Source: Takakia lepidozioides (Eukaryota; Streptophyta; Takakiopsida; Takakiales; Takakiaceae). From it: a DNA stretch of 60,000 nucleotides. The translations under genes and the position numbers were made by a program. Where the stretch lies: NCBI GenBank assembly GCA_030704615.1, contig CM060733.1:36830001-36890000 (forward strand), read 5' to 3'. The notes below the pieces were generated by a model. That model did not search any database. It was not told the DNA's origin and was given only the letters and a program-made list of their open reading frames with translations. How positions within the stretch are numbered: position 1 is the first letter of the stretch; each line of letters starts with the position of its first letter. This document shows, in pieces, positions 1-10,854 of this stretch.

Positions 1-14
1 GCATGACCAAGATG

Positions 15-50
15 CAATACGGAAATGCGGCGCCGTATTTCCGTCCACCA
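15..50. repeat. near-palindromic motif at the left side of the MULE
   Basis: An inverted repeat centred on GGCGCC with arms ACGGAAAT and ATTTCCGT. A close relative with arms GGAAAT and ATTTCC and the same GGCGCC centre lies at about 4324-4347. Its presence on both sides of the transposase suggests an element-specific terminal or subterminal motif. Confidence 0.4.
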
Positions 51-253
51 GCAATCGAAGAATCACTCGGACGGGAAATCTGGAACCTCAATGGGTTGCA
101 TTGTTCCGAAACAACACAATTGCGGCCAGTCTTGATGAGCACAACTTGGTTGTCTGACCGTTTTAACCAGCAGTCCTGGCACTTGTCAGTGCGAACGTTC
201 CTGTCTGCACCGAGAATACTGCTGGATCCACCCTCAGGAGAAACTGTCAGGAG

Positions 254-928
254 ATGTTATTTCGTCGCCGAATCGGCCATCATTGTCCTACTCACTGGCT
301 ATGGAATCAAACCTCCCACCTTCATGCATGTAGCTTGAAACAATACTTTCCACTTCAATGTGCGACTTCCAATCGTCGATGGACTCCGCAGATCCACTTA
401 GATGGTGCCTGTGAGCCTTGGTCTGTCGCTATACTGAACCTCGCACTTGCCAACTCCGTGCGGTGTTCGATGGCTCCGAATTCCTACGCTATAGTTTGCT
501 GTCCTCCGCAACTTGGGAGAGCCTGGATCCCAAACGAGGGAGGACTTTGCAGAGTGACTGAAACTTACCTTTGTTCCAAATTCAAGCTCAAACCGGGCAC
601 AGTTTATTTGGAAGAAGAAAGGAAGGATGTTCCTGGACAGGTTGACGAGACCATTGTCGTGCTAGGTAACGACGGAGGTTGCGGAATCGAATGGCACGTT
701 CCCCCGTCAGACACCATCCTGTACCGAGCTGTGGGAATGCCCATTCCCTTTCCGAATCAGTCGCTGCCCACACCATCCACAAAGGAGTCCGGAAACCGAG
801 AGGCGGCCACTGCCAACAGAGAGGTATGCAACGATAATCATTCCCGACCTGGACCGTCAAGACCCTCCATAGCTTCTCGTGTGGACGTATTCGACATTTC
901 CGACGAGGAAGATGATTGCATTGAGTAA
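254..928 (+). CDS. uncharacterised MULE-associated ORF
   Basis: An open frame of 224 residues that ends in a Ser/Pro-rich and strongly acidic tail (ISDEEDDCIE). I do not recognise a family. It lies just upstream of the transposase-related frame at 964 on the same strand, so it is either an upstream part of the same broken protein or an accessory ORF of the element. The first Met is only the first in the open frame and has no independent support. The shorter frames opposite it on the minus strand look like shadows. Confidence 0.35.
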   Translation: MLFRRRIGHHCPTHWLWNQTSHLHACSLKQYFPLQCATSNRRWTPQIHLDGACEPWSVAILNLALANSVRCSMAPNSYAIVCCPPQLGRAWIPNEGGLCRVTETYLCSKFKLKPGTVYLEEERKDVPGQVDETIVVLGNDGGCGIEWHVPPSDTILYRAVGMPIPFPNQSLPTPSTKESGNREAATANREVCNDNHSRPGPSRPSIASRVDVFDISDEEDDCIE

Positions 929-963
929 CCCATGTCCCCTCCACACGGTCGTTCAAATCCGGC

Positions 964-1578
964 ATGGACGTCTCTGTAGGTGCTACGCATGTGCCCTCGA
1001 GCATAACTCCAACCCGGTCCATTGTGCAGCTCCTACGACAACATCACCTCGATGGTTCTCGCTCCGAGCTGGCTGCTCTCGACTATGCCAAATTCCCAGT
1101 CAGAAAGGTAACGTTTCTGCCTCCCGAAGTCGATGGCAATGTCATCTTCGAGTTTCCACCTGTTTCTTCGTCAAACAAAGCCTCCGGGATGTTAACAGAC
1201 ATGGATCGAAAGCATGACGGACACCCCTGGTGTGTGACGAAGACCAGTAGCACGAAAATTGCTGATGGTGTTCGTGTACGATATGTCCTCTGTGCGGGGA
1301 AGCTGAGGTGCCTCAATCCCACCTGCTTCCACTTTCTCTCCAAAGGAGGGCGGAGAAACGAGACGGATTGGACTGGCACAACGCATCATCCATTCATTGT
1401 CTCCAGCCAAGCTCCTGCGGGTTCTTTCAAGTGTGCACATTGCAAAGAACCACCGACGTGCATGTCCATGTGCAGAGCCAAGCAATATTACGTAATCCAT
1501 TTGCTCCCGGACTTGACTAGAGCTTGCATACACGTTGGGGTCCACTGCCACCCCTTGGCGAGAGGCAACAATGCGTGA
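964..1578 (+). CDS. N-terminal Cys-rich part of MULE transposase
   Basis: A 204-residue frame with a cluster of cysteines (CLNPTC, then KCAHC, then CMSMC) followed by a His-rich stretch (HVGVHCHPL). Many MULE transposases carry a zinc-binding N-terminal domain ahead of the catalytic core, and this looks like one, though I cannot name the exact domain. The frame ends at a TGA at 1576, but the reading continues smoothly in the next frame from about 1570 (into ATMREAVQEAHD). A one-base change in this place therefore probably separates two parts of one former protein. Confidence 0.45.
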   Translation: MDVSVGATHVPSSITPTRSIVQLLRQHHLDGSRSELAALDYAKFPVRKVTFLPPEVDGNVIFEFPPVSSSNKASGMLTDMDRKHDGHPWCVTKTSSTKIADGVRVRYVLCAGKLRCLNPTCFHFLSKGGRRNETDWTGTTHHPFIVSSQAPAGSFKCAHCKEPPTCMSMCRAKQYYVIHLLPDLTRACIHVGVHCHPLARGNNA

Positions 1579-2960
1579 GGCTGTGCAGGAAGCACACGAC
1601 ATCATAAAAGAGGAGGTGAAATTGAGCCCCGGAGCCAGACCAAAGCAGATTCAGCTGAAGGCAGCCCACAAGATTGCTCTTGGCAAAATCATGTCTGAAG
1701 ATGGTTCCGACCGAGAGCCCTTGACCGAAGACGAGATGCGTGACCTCTTGGAGTCCGTCTCGCACGTTTGTAGTCCGAATGTGCGGAATCACATCGTATC
1801 TTGCAAGCAGGAGTTCGGCAGGGGGTCGGACATGTACTCAATCCTGGAGGTGAAACGAATGACTGGATATGACTACATCCAAGGTAGCAGGTTTCCAGGG
1901 CAAGGCAGCGAATCCGATCGTTGTTACATTTTCAAAATGTCGACGTGTGGGCCTGGGAGTGGAGTCGACTTGGTCACTCGCATGACAACTGGAAACTTGT
2001 CGAATGCTTGGGTGATGTTTGATCACATCAAGCGAATTACAAACCATCAGTGGGTGACTATGGGTGCGCATGTTTATGACTATCACTCCAAGAGGCTCAT
2101 GACGATTGCAATCTGCGAGATGAAAGGGGAGGACACACAGTCCGAGATGCATCTGTGGGAGGGCATAAACGAGCAGATGGCAAGGGCGGGATTGCCAGAG
2201 CCCAATTTCAGGGGATTCATGGCAGACAACGCTCAGGCCAACTGGGCAGCGGTGCGGCGTGTGTACGGTGAGGACCCCAATGTTCCAATGGAGGGGAAAG
2301 AGAGATCCTGTGGATTCCATTGGATGCAGAGTCTATCCCACTACACTACCAAATTTGTTGCTAGCTCATTCCAGGCTGAACACCGTGTCCTTTGTACGGC
2401 GTGGAAGGATGCACCCACATTTGATGACGCGGAGGTTAAGTTTGCTATCATCGAGGCTTGGTGGAACACGTCAGGTGCAGTGGAGACAACCAATCTGGGA
2501 GCATTGCACAGCTGGTTGGGGTGGTGGCATTTTCGGTATCGACAGTTCGGACAGTACATGCGGGAGGTAGGCTGCTGTCAATTTCGTTCATTTGTCTTTC
2601 TGTTACGGACATTTCGATTGGTCCCTCACCATTGTTTGTGTCCTTCTAGGAGCGGTGCTTGGATTCCGACACGGACATGCCGAACACGAATATGGCAGAA
2701 TCGGTCCACTCCTCCTGGCGAGCGTCTTCTGCCGCACATCTGGTGGACGTAGTGACGGCCACAACGGAGGACATCGACAGAGCAATCATGCAGCAAGCCA
2801 CGTACTACAAGTTCCTGAGCGGCAAACAATGGGGCTTTGGGCCGGACAGGGAGGAATTGTTGGTACGAACAGCTTCGAGGTCCAAGAATCCAGTGAAATG
2901 GGCGACAGCATTGCGAGAGAAGATCAAAGGGACGCCTCTGCACCGCAGAGGTGAACACCT
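1535..2960 (+). pseudogene. MULE transposase core, two exons
   Basis: This is the catalytic region of a Mutator-like transposase, the enzyme that cuts and joins element ends in the nucleus. The reading runs 1535-2566, then continues after a short intron at 2650-2960. Recognisable blocks are FMADNAQANW near 2216-2245, which carries the second acidic residue of a DDE-type core, then ERSCGFHW near 2303-2326 and HFRYRQFGQYM near 2530-2562. Downstream of the intron the residues AESVHSSWRA continue the family pattern. The part before 1570 and the part after about 2960 lie in other frames, so the full transposase is interrupted. Family assignment is from remembered conserved blocks; the first catalytic Asp is not clear to me. 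Confidence 0.55.
2567..2649 (+). other. spliceosomal intron in the MULE transposase
   Basis: An 83-base segment starts GTAGGC and ends TTCTAG, with a pyrimidine-rich 3' part. Removing it joins GAG (2564-2566) to GAG (2650-2652) in frame and restores the transposase-like reading. Without splicing the frame becomes dissimilar to the family and then stops at 2752. Confidence 0.6.
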
Positions 2961-3016
2961 AGAGGGGGACGTCCGGACACTCGCCCTGTCAGGCGGAGGA
3001 TTGAAGAGGAACCCGG

Positions 3017-3696
3017 GTGCGAAGAGGATTCCTGGAGATCCGACAGGAACATTCGGACAGCACTCGAGGTCCCGTCATGTTGCCGCACAATGTGTCTTCC
3101 AGCAGTGGAAGCCCAAGAAATTCCAGATCGCCGTCGCCTTCAACCGGGGATTTCGTGCAACAAATTCCCACCGCTCCCTTGCCCCACATTCCGCCCGCTG
3201 TTATGCAGTATGGCCAAGCCATTGTGGAGACGACTGTGTCTGCCTCACAGTGGAGAATTGCTCGCACAAAGCCGTCGTTTCGAGGAAGGTGTTCCGCAAT
3301 TCGTGTGGATACACGGCAACGTTGTTTAGAGATGATAAGGAGGAATCCAGATGGGGCTGTCCCTGCTCCTACTTTTACAGGAAGATTTGTCCATGCAAAG
3401 TTTGCGGAGGCGACAACCACCCAGTTCTGGTTCTGCAGGCACGACATTATGACTTGCGTGTATGGAAAGCCCAAGTACGGCATACAGACAATGCCAGAGG
3501 CTCCCCCGGTGTGGCCGGTGGAACCAGGCTGCGATCTGAGTCAGGTTGAGGCCGACGCCCTTACCGCCGCAGGATTTCGGATGGTGCAGCGCACTGACGT
3601 GCCCAGACAACCATTTCCGCTTCCACAGCCTCCACCACCGACCCCTGTGAGAGCAAGAACAATGGGACACGACAGCTCTAAGCATCCTACACACCG
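3017..3696 (+). pseudogene. C-terminal linker of MULE transposase, frame-shifted
   Basis: From about 3000 the more protein-like reading moves to another frame. That frame has a Ser/Pro-rich stretch, a block containing QFWFCRHDIMTCVYGKPKYG (3414-3473), an Ala/Glu-rich helix-like part and a Pro-rich run (PFPLPQPPPPTPV). It sits between the transposase core and the SWIM zinc finger, where MULE proteins have a variable linker. The alternative frame over 3230-3460 also has several cysteines, so which frame was coding here is uncertain. Confidence 0.35.
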
Positions 3697-4080
3697 TTGG
3701 GGGAAACCGAAGAGGCGGCGACCTCCCTCAAAAGTGAACGAGACAAGGATGGGGAATGCACTTCGGATGAACTGTACAATCCAGAGCTCGACAGAAGTGC
3801 CCCACCAGGATTCGGGCGTGTGTATCAGATGGCCACGGCGGGCTCAGCTGTTCGCAATGAGGTGTACACCATCACCATTTCAGAATTACCCACCTGCAAT
3901 TGCACCGACTTCCAGATCATGGCGAACAAGGGGGCATCATACTGCCCTTGCAAGCATTTGTACTACGTGTACCTAAAGAGACTCCGTTGTAATTCCACAA
4001 CTCATCACTTCATACATGCACCAGGGTTGAGCCCCCAGGAGGTTCACACTCTTCTGAATATGGATCCAGGGGACCAGTGA
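3697..4080 (+). pseudogene. SWIM zinc finger of the MULE transposase
   Basis: A 127-residue frame contains the SWIM pattern CxC...CxH: Cys67 and Cys69 in TCNCTDF, then Cys85 and His87 in CPCKHLYYVY. SWIM fingers follow the catalytic core in MuDR/MULE transposases and are thought to help in DNA or protein binding. The preceding acidic and charged stretch (ERDKDGECTSDELYNPELD) matches a linker. It is on the strand and at the distance expected for the C-terminus of the same transposase, but in a different frame from the segment just upstream. It stops at a TGA at 4078. Confidence 0.6.
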
Positions 4081-4905
4081 GCTTGGCTTGCGGTCCACAT
4101 ACAATGGTACGCCCATCGGATAGTAGAACTGTACTGCTGCCAGTACCTCAGACTCTGGCACACACAAAGGTCCGACATATGTCTTGCCTACCAGTAACCT
4201 GTTTTGATCGAACTAAGATATTACATATCGTTCACTTGTTTCCACGTGCATGTATTTTGTATGTTGGAGGGTTCATGTTTTTCTGCTTTCCGAAAACTTG
4301 CTCTCCTCATTCGACCTCCGACAAGGAAATGCGGCGCCGAATTTCCAAGTATCGTCGTAGGTACCCCCAGAGGCGGCCTTCGCCAACACCAACCCGCTCC
4401 GAAATTTCGCACGTGCGAACCCTAATGCGGCACCCTATTTCCCAGTTCAGTTGCAAACCTTTCCCGCCGAATACCCGAAGAAGACAGAATTGTGAAGTAC
4501 TGCAGACTGTATTGGTGCAGACTCCATTGGTTCAATCGCGGCAAAAGGGTCAGCTTCATTCCAATGTTAAGGCATGTAAAACCGCGGAATACTCTATACA
4601 GGCCAGTATGCGACGTCCTTTTGCAGTGGTATACTGGATTTCCCGTTGCACGGTCACTTATTTCCATGAGCGGATCTATAAAACCATGAGCGGACTTGTT
4701 ACTGACGACATATCTTCGCCGCATTACATGATTTGGAACGTCCAAAAACGGCAAGGTCAAATAAAAAACTATTATTTTAATACTTGTTTAATCTGCCGCA
4801 TTTCCAAATTTGGAGGAGTCCGCTCATGAAATCCGCGTATCTTAGACTTCGGCTCACCGCTCATGCGGCTCATACGGCTCATGGCTCATGGCTCATGGTT
4901 TCTGC
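4081..4905. repeat. non-coding 3' part of the MULE with inverted repeats
   Basis: No gene is visible. An 11-bp perfect inverted repeat has arms 4685-4695 (CATGAGCGGAC) and 4818-4828 (GTCCGCTCATG), and the arm motif recurs at about 4665. At about 4850-4910 the motif GGCTCAT is repeated imperfectly several times. Copies of GGAAATGCGGC or its complement lie near 4325 and 4797. Confidence 0.5.
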
Positions 4906-5734
4906 TCATGAAATAGTAAACCTCCTGACAGGTGCTGGCACCCTTGCCGGTGCTGGTCCTTCTGGACCTGTTGTTTTTGTGGTGGATCTTCCACCAAGTG
5001 GTGGCCCTTGAGCACTCCTTGCTTCTGGTCCCACGATATTCACAGTATTCCCAGCTTCAGTTGCACTACTTCCCACACTCCCTGTCCCCCCAGAGCCAGA
5101 TCCAGGCAGCCCGCCTGATCCCCCTGAGCCGACACCTTCGTTGGCCTGTGATCCAAGTGCTCCACTTGATCCAGGTCCAACGGGTTGGGATGTCCTGGTT
5201 GTAGTCTCAACCTCAGCTGTTGGGTCTACTTCTTCATATTCTTCCTCTTCTAATTTCTTCTCTCTGTTTTCATCCTCCAAGTTCTGCCCTTGGGTTTCTT
5301 CTTCACTCATGTAACTCAACTGTAATGGTGTTGGAGAGTCTGAACTCTCCGTTGGCTCTGCCACATCCTCTTCTCCTTCTTCATCTTCTGCTTCAGAAAC
5401 TGGAGTTCCTGCTTTTGGTGTTCCATGCCAACTCTTATCAAAGATTTCTGTCAAGTCTTTTATCCAAGGATGTACCTCAGATCTTTCACCTCGTAATTGA
5501 TCTTCTTCCTGTACCAATTCCCTTAATCTTTCTTGCAACGAAACAGAAGGAGTGGCATCCAACTCTAGTTCTTCCGGTATAGGTGATGCACTTTTTGATC
5601 TTGATGGTGTGAGAGGTCCAGATGATTCCCCTATGTCTATTCCTCTCTCCCAAAAGATATGGATAATTAGCTTTCAGATAGCTTTCTCTTTTTGATGAAT
5701 ATCTCTGTCGTCTAGCTTCTCTTTCATCACTCAT
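4906..5734 (-). pseudogene. gag-like/accessory ORF of a minus-strand LTR retroelement
   Basis: Two overlapping minus-strand frames form one probable protein. The upstream part (5734 down to about 5640) starts MSDEREARRQRYSSKRES and is very basic. The larger part (5562 down to 4906, 218 residues) begins with a charged helix containing LQERLRELVQEEDQLRG, is followed by a very acidic stretch, and ends in a Gly/Ser/Pro-rich low-complexity tail. A frame change near 5640 separates them; the second frame stays open upstream to at least 5640. Neither has a family I recognise. It lies downstream, on the same strand, of an LTR and a primer-binding-site-like sequence, hence the retroelement assignment, which is inferred from context. 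Confidence 0.4.
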
Positions 5735-5755
5735 GTCCCATGTCTTTCATTTCTT

Positions 5756-6300
5756 TTAATGTGGCAATAACCAAAACTCTCTTCTGTAATATCTCTCGTA
5801 TATGCCTGGGTTTCTTTCAAGCTTCAATGCACCCTTGGCTATACTTGAAGTCTCCGTTACCATATAACCATATGGCAAACAAGTCTGAAAAGCTGTTCTT
5901 GGTGTGAGTTTGATCCACAAAATATCCTTTGGAATCCAATTCTTTACCAGTACAAGCTCTTCATGCATATGAGTATAAAACATTCACCTTTCTTTCTTCC
6001 CAGCCTTCAAACTCTACTCGTTTAATGGATAGCAACGCTATCACATAAACCAATGTTGGTAACCAACGTGCTCTTCCTCTACAGGCTACCTGATAAATCT
6101 TTATCACTCCTTTCTCCAGACCCCATTCTGGATCAGCATCATGCACTCGTTTAAAGAATATTTTCTTTACATCCGTCTGGCAATTCCAAGAACCTTTGAA
6201 AGAATCGTTTGGACAATCTTTCTTCCTTCGTTCCACAGGGAATTTGATTCACTTCAAATTCTTTAATGGTCCAACCACCATGATCCCACCAGATGCCTGT
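5756..6300 (-). pseudogene. gag-like region after the primer-binding site
   Basis: Three short minus-strand frames follow one another: from about 6300 (with IWWDHGGWTIKEF), 6236-5961 (with RARWLPTLVYVIALLS) and 5983-5756 (with EELVLVKNWIPKDILWIKLT). They are adjacent, on one strand, and look like one frame-shifted protein rather than three genes. The position directly after an LTR and primer-binding site is where a gag or a leader ORF is expected. No zinc knuckle or protease is visible, so the function is inferred only from position. Confidence 0.35.
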
Positions 6301-6322
6301 CACATCTGGTTGTTCATGTCCA

Positions 6323-6342
6323 GGTCCCCAGTATGGTCGCCA
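6323..6342 (-). promoter_or_regulatory. primer-binding-site-like sequence
   Basis: On the minus strand the LTR ends in CA and two bases later follows TGGCGACCATACTGGGGAC. The complement ends in CCA, as a tRNA 3' end does. The sequence resembles the primer-binding site TGGCGACTC..GGGGA known from some plant Ty3 elements that are thought to prime with tRNA-Arg. It fixes the orientation of the left LTR as minus. Confidence 0.6.
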
Positions 6343-6344
6343 AA

Positions 6345-7352
6345 TGTCGCGCGGCTTTTACTCACCCATCCCTTCGCTATCCGAGGCGGAAACTCCAAGA
6401 TAGAAGAGTTGGAAATCTCTAAGTACTCAGCCCGCGCAGAACAATCAGTCATGACCTACAGCTAGTGTATCATGGGGGTGTTTCCTATGCGTTTCCCTTT
6501 CCGCATTCATCTTAGCTACCTTGGCATTGATAATTAAGTATCAGTTTGCTTCATCAATCTATCGGTTTCCTTCACTCATCCTTCAATCCACAGCTTCTCT
6601 CAGATCTCTCTACACAGTGTGATTGTATCGTATAAAGTATCAGATTATGATTTATCAGGTATCAGGCCGAAGCCATTATGTCTCTAATCTGCTCTCCAAT
6701 ATCACTACAGCTTTGCATATAACAAGCATCTACTAATCCTCTTTTCTCCTTCATCGTGCTCTCCATCTCTTGCCTCCGATCTCCGCTCCTGCCTGACTCC
6801 GAAGTCCTCCTCCGAATAATGATCATCCCCTTCATTCCCCGTTTCTCCCTTTATCCTCCTATCTGCGGTTCTAACCGTTTCCCTCTCTAACCGTCGTCTG
6901 TGAACTAACATGCTCCCTTCACAGGTGTTGTTCCCCACAGTCGTTCCCTGTCCTACTCTTCGTTCCCTATTATCGTGACAGCTGTGTCAAGCGGTGACTG
7001 GCTGTGTTTGGCTGTGTCGGGCTGTGATTGGCTGTGTGGCTGTGCCGGGCTGTGACTGGCTGTGTGGGCTGTGCCGGGCTGTGACTGGCTGTGTGGGCTG
7101 TGTCTGCTGTGACGACTGTGACGGGCTGTGTGGGCTGTGTCTGCTGTAACGACTGTGACGGCTGTGTCGGCTGTGTGGCCTGTGTGGGCTGTGACGACTG
7201 TGACGGGCTATGTCGGCTGTGACGACTGTGTAACCCCCCTCTACAGTGCGCTGCTGTCACTTCTAAGGCTCCTGTTGGTCTCAGTCTGTGCAAAATTAAG
7301 GGTACCCTACAGATCCCGTATAAGTGTCTAAGTCCCCTACAGTCCTCTAACA
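6345..7352 (-). repeat. LTR, minus orientation (5' LTR)
   Basis: About 1,008 bp, reading on the minus strand TGTTAGAGG... to ...GCGACA, so it has the TG...CA ends of an LTR. It matches, as an inverted copy with clear divergence, the sequence at 10855-11813: both share the terminal GCGGCTTTTACTCACCC block, the block around 6460-6490, and the start around TGTTAGAGG. A primer-binding-site-like sequence follows at once on the minus strand. The segment contains a GGCTGTG-rich minisatellite at 6985-7232. Confidence 0.75.
6985..7232. repeat. GGCTGTG/CACAGCC minisatellite in the left LTR
   Basis: The strand reads as irregular repeats of GGCTGTG with spacers such as TGACT, TGTC and ACGACTGTGAC. The same motif in opposite orientation (CACAGCC) fills the matching part of the right LTR copies, so it is an LTR-internal variable repeat and not an independent satellite. 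Confidence 0.85.
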
Positions 7353-7361
7353 ACCACTGCA

Positions 7362-10230
7362 ATGGAAGAGCAAGGCTCTTCGCACAGTGAGGGTGGACTG
7401 GCAGTGCAACCCCAGTCTAAGGGACAGAGGCGGGGAAGGACTGTAGTGGCGGATCCACTGGCTTCACGGAAACCGCATGATAATGTTTTCCAAGCTCTTG
7501 TGCAGGAAGGGGCACAGCAGGAGAGCGAGCTGCTATTATTGGAAGCAGGGCCTTCAGAGAGGGAAGAGGAAGTCACTTCGATGCCACAGCCACCACAGCC
7601 AATTGACTCTGTTGTTTTAGAGGTTCCGCAATTCATATATGCTGTGACATCACCCCCAATTGCTCAAGAAGGAGAAAGATTAGACATTCCCACTACAGAA
7701 CAGGTTGTGGCCGAAATTGAGAAGGGTGACCTTCTCTATGAAAATTCTGGCTTGATAAGGGAAACAATGATTCCAGAGGTGCAGCGAGTGTCCAGGGGGA
7801 ACCTTGCTGTGCATATAATAACCACACCTGTGATGGAGGTACAAGGGGGAGAATATCAAGACACTGCAGCACCTGTGGTGGATGAGGTGGTTCAGGAAGA
7901 AAATCTAGTAGGGCAATGGCCTGAATGGTTCGTCAGGCATCACCTTATTGAGGATCAGGGGGAACAGCAGCAAACTCACCATGATGACCCTCAGCAGGCC
8001 ATGCTTATGAGTTCCATAAGCAGGACACTTAATTTGTTGGGCACTTATGTGAAATCCCATGTTCCATCTACCCAATTGGCAGCTTTGAGGGAGGAACTCA
8101 GGAAGGAGTTTGAGGCTCGACTTGCCACTGAGTGTGCAAACAAGGTTGATGAGGAGGTCAGTATCAAGTTACAACAAGAGTTAGAGGATACAACAGCTGC
8201 TTTGCAGTTGGCCAAGGAACATTTGATTGAAGCAGGCCTCGCGCAGGAGCAGTTGCACGAAGCACATAAGCAACAGCTATACCAAATGCAGGTGAAACAT
8301 GAGAGCAAGTTGCAGGAAGTAAATGCACTACATATGGAGTTGCAGACAGTGCATGACAGAATGGCCATACAATGTGCTACACTTACAACTACGCTTGAGC
8401 AAACTACAAAAGAAGTTAACAACCAAGCGGAAAGATGTATAAAGGCACAGGCAGATAATGTCGAGCAGACAAAACTCAGTATTGATATGAAGAATACAAT
8501 CTGTCACAATGAGAATACTTTCAAGCAATACAGGCAGGTAGAAGCTACCCAAGATAAGTACATCCTGGAATTGCAACAAACGCTCATGGCCAATAGAAAT
8601 GAACTCTCTATGGCTAACAAGGCTTGGAAGGAGGCCAATAATCTGGCTGCTGCCTATGCGAGTTTGGTTGAACCTCATGCAAAGCGCATGGACGCTTTAT
8701 AGCAGCAATTAGATATGTACAAACTCAGAGAGGAGCAGACTCTCAGAGGTGCCACAACCAACTTGGTGGATAACCACCTTCTGCAGGCCTGGTTAGCACA
8801 ATGACCGGTGGAAGGCAAAGCACCACGGAAGCTCACCCAAGCCGAGATGAATGAGCTCAGGCTGCAGGTGCAGAACATTGCCACAACTACTATAGACAAT
8901 GTCTATAGTAGGATAGCAGAGCTACAAGAGGATGTAGACGGCCTCCAGACTCAGGTGGAAGACCTGACATCAAATATTGACAAGAAAGTCTTTGTACCTG
9001 GGGAGCAGCTGATGGCTTCTTATTTACAAGCCAGAACTTTAGCTTTTCAGTCTTCTTCGCAGGGGGTGCAGGAGATGCCAGTGGTACAAGAGCCCATGCT
9101 ACCAATACCACAACAAGTGACTGTGACAGTAGCTGACCCTGTTGTTACTACAGCCACACCACAGCCGCCACAACCTGAGGTATGGGGGGATGCTGCTTTT
9201 AACCCACCTAAAACTCTTGCTACACGGGAGTACAGTCGGGTTATGATTATGCCCTTCAACCAAATTCCCATTGTGTTGGATTTGGCTTGGAAAGAATTTA
9301 GTCATCCGCAGTCGTTGGCACATTACTACCAAATCATGCGCATTTGGCTGCCAGTAGGTTCTTCCGAACAATCGACCCATTGACGATCATCACTTTGCGA
9401 GATACTGGCATGAGGCAAGTACCATGTTGAAGGAATTAATTGCTTTCCAAGTTGTACATGGATTCATTTATACCAAGACCAAGGAGGTAGCAAGTATTGT
9501 CATGGGCTGCGGGCTATACTACGCTGCTTGTTTTCGGGCACGTTATCACATTGAACAGCAGAAAATGCAATCACGCTTTCTGAGTTAATCCAGTGGGGAT
9601 CATTGGATCTTACCTGCAGTGCCATCTCATATGTACCTATATGAGGCAAAAGTTATGATGCAAAAGGATTCTCAAGTTCGTTCATGGTTTCATGCGGCCT
9701 GGAACAATTTGTCAACACAGAAATTTGGGCCTGACGATATTTTCTTTAAGGGCCATGAAGCATGGAAAAACTTGCACAATTCACAAGTCATTGGTACACC
9801 ACTCACCTAGACAGACAAGGAGTTCAGGGTCTTCACCAATTTTGCAATTCAGCGCTTACAACAAGTTTTAAAGATTAAAATTCCAGACATGGTGGGACCA
9901 CATTGTATGCCCCAGAGGATTCCAGTTAGAGTTCGACCATTTAAACACCTCAGGGGGGAAGACGATTCTGATACTACTGGTTCTTCAGCGGACTCTTTTG
10001 ACATGGCAGAGGACTATGCAATTCAGATGGCAGAGAACAAGCGACGGGGGTCTCCTATGCCTGAAAGATTACCTCGATATCAGCCAAAGGAAGGACTGAC
10101 ATTTCCAGGTAGTGCTCAATCATCTCCCTCAACCAGTGACAGGACACGGGCTCGCACACGGAGTCCTTCACAAGACTCTCAACGTCACAAGGGTGCTCGC
10201 TCACAAAGGTTTGCTAATCCCAAACAGTAA
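7362..10230 (+). pseudogene. retroelement coiled-coil ORF with premature stops
   Basis: One long former ORF starts at ATG 7362. The first 446 residues are acidic at the N-terminus and then a long Gln/Glu/Ala-rich coiled coil (about residues 230-440). It is cut by TAG at 8700, TGA at 8802, a frame change near 9380, TAA at 9586 and TAG at 9808, but the protein-like reading continues through each to a TAA at 10228. The last part (from 9889) is Ser/Arg-rich and basic (for example TRARTRSPSQDSQRHKG), suggesting nucleic-acid binding. I recognise no protease, reverse transcriptase or integrase. It ends shortly before a polypurine tract and a plus-strand LTR, so it may be a gag-like or additional ORF of a non-autonomous element. 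Confidence 0.55.
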
Positions 10231-10248
10231 ACCGTGAGGACACGGCTT

Positions 10249-10269
10249 TTTGAGAGGAGGAGGGGTAAA
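10249..10269 (+). promoter_or_regulatory. polypurine tract before the 3' LTR
   Basis: GAGAGGAGGAGGGGTAAA directly precedes the TG start of the LTR-like sequence at 10270. This is the expected plus-strand primer of an LTR retrotransposon. An almost identical tract lies at 10839-10854 ahead of the second LTR copy. Confidence 0.7.
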
Positions 10270-10839
10270 TGTTAGAGGGCTGCTTGGGACTTAGACGTTT
10301 TTACGGGATCTGTGGGGTACCCTTAATTTTTACACAGACTGAGACCAACAGGAGCCTTAGGGGTGACAGCAACAGGCTTAGGGAGGGAGATACACAGCTC
10401 GACACAGTCCATCATAGCCCAACACAGCCATCATAGCCCGTCACAGTCCAACACAGCCAGTCACAGCCAACACAGCCCGTCACAGCCCGTCACAGTCAGA
10501 CACAGCCGTCATAGCCCGTCACAGTCCAACACAGCCAGTCACAGCCAACACAGCCAACACAGCCCGTCACAGTCAGACACAGCCGTCACAGCTTCGCACA
10601 GTCGACACAACCCAACACAGCCAGTCATAGCCCGATACAGCCGCCACAACTTTGCACAGCCCTACACAGCCCGACATAGCCAGTCACAGCCCGCCACAGC
10701 CTGATACAGCCAGTCACAGCTCGGCACAGCTGGGGGACAGTTATCATTAGCAGGGAACGACGGTGGGTGAACAACATCTGAAAAAGGAACGTGTACTACA
10801 GGGATGACGGTTAGTTAGGAAAGCGGTTAGAACAGCTTG
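10270..10839 (+). repeat. partial LTR copy (5' part), tandem duplicate
   Basis: It starts TGTTAGAGGGCTGC and matches the beginning of the LTR at 10855, including TTTTACGGGATCTGTGGGGT, the CACAGCC-rich minisatellite (about 10395-10725) and the segment ending AACAGCTTG. It then passes straight into a second polypurine tract. It is longer than the matching part of the next copy because the CACAGCC array is longer. Confidence 0.75.
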
Positions 10840-10854
10840 AGGAGGAGGGGTAAA

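Larger units (their letters stand above)
1..4905 (+). mobile_element. Mutator-like element (MULE), degenerate
   Basis: The stretch holds, all on the plus strand, a Cys-rich N-terminal segment, a MULE-type transposase core and a SWIM zinc finger, the usual order in Mutator-family transposases. Near-palindromic motifs built on GGAAATGCGGC occur near position 20 and again at about 4325, with its reverse complement near 4797, and could be parts of the terminal repeats. The coding frames change at about 1570, 3000 and 3700, so the copy is probably inactive or the window contains sequence errors. Left and right ends are not fixed: the left end may lie outside the window and no target-site duplication was recognised. 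Confidence 0.6.

Noticed and set aside
8700-8708. TAG followed by CAG in the coiled-coil ORF, considered as a programmed leaky stop
   Set aside because: The following six bases (CAGCAA) do not fit the CARYYA readthrough context, and three further stops and a frame change in the same ORF point to decay.
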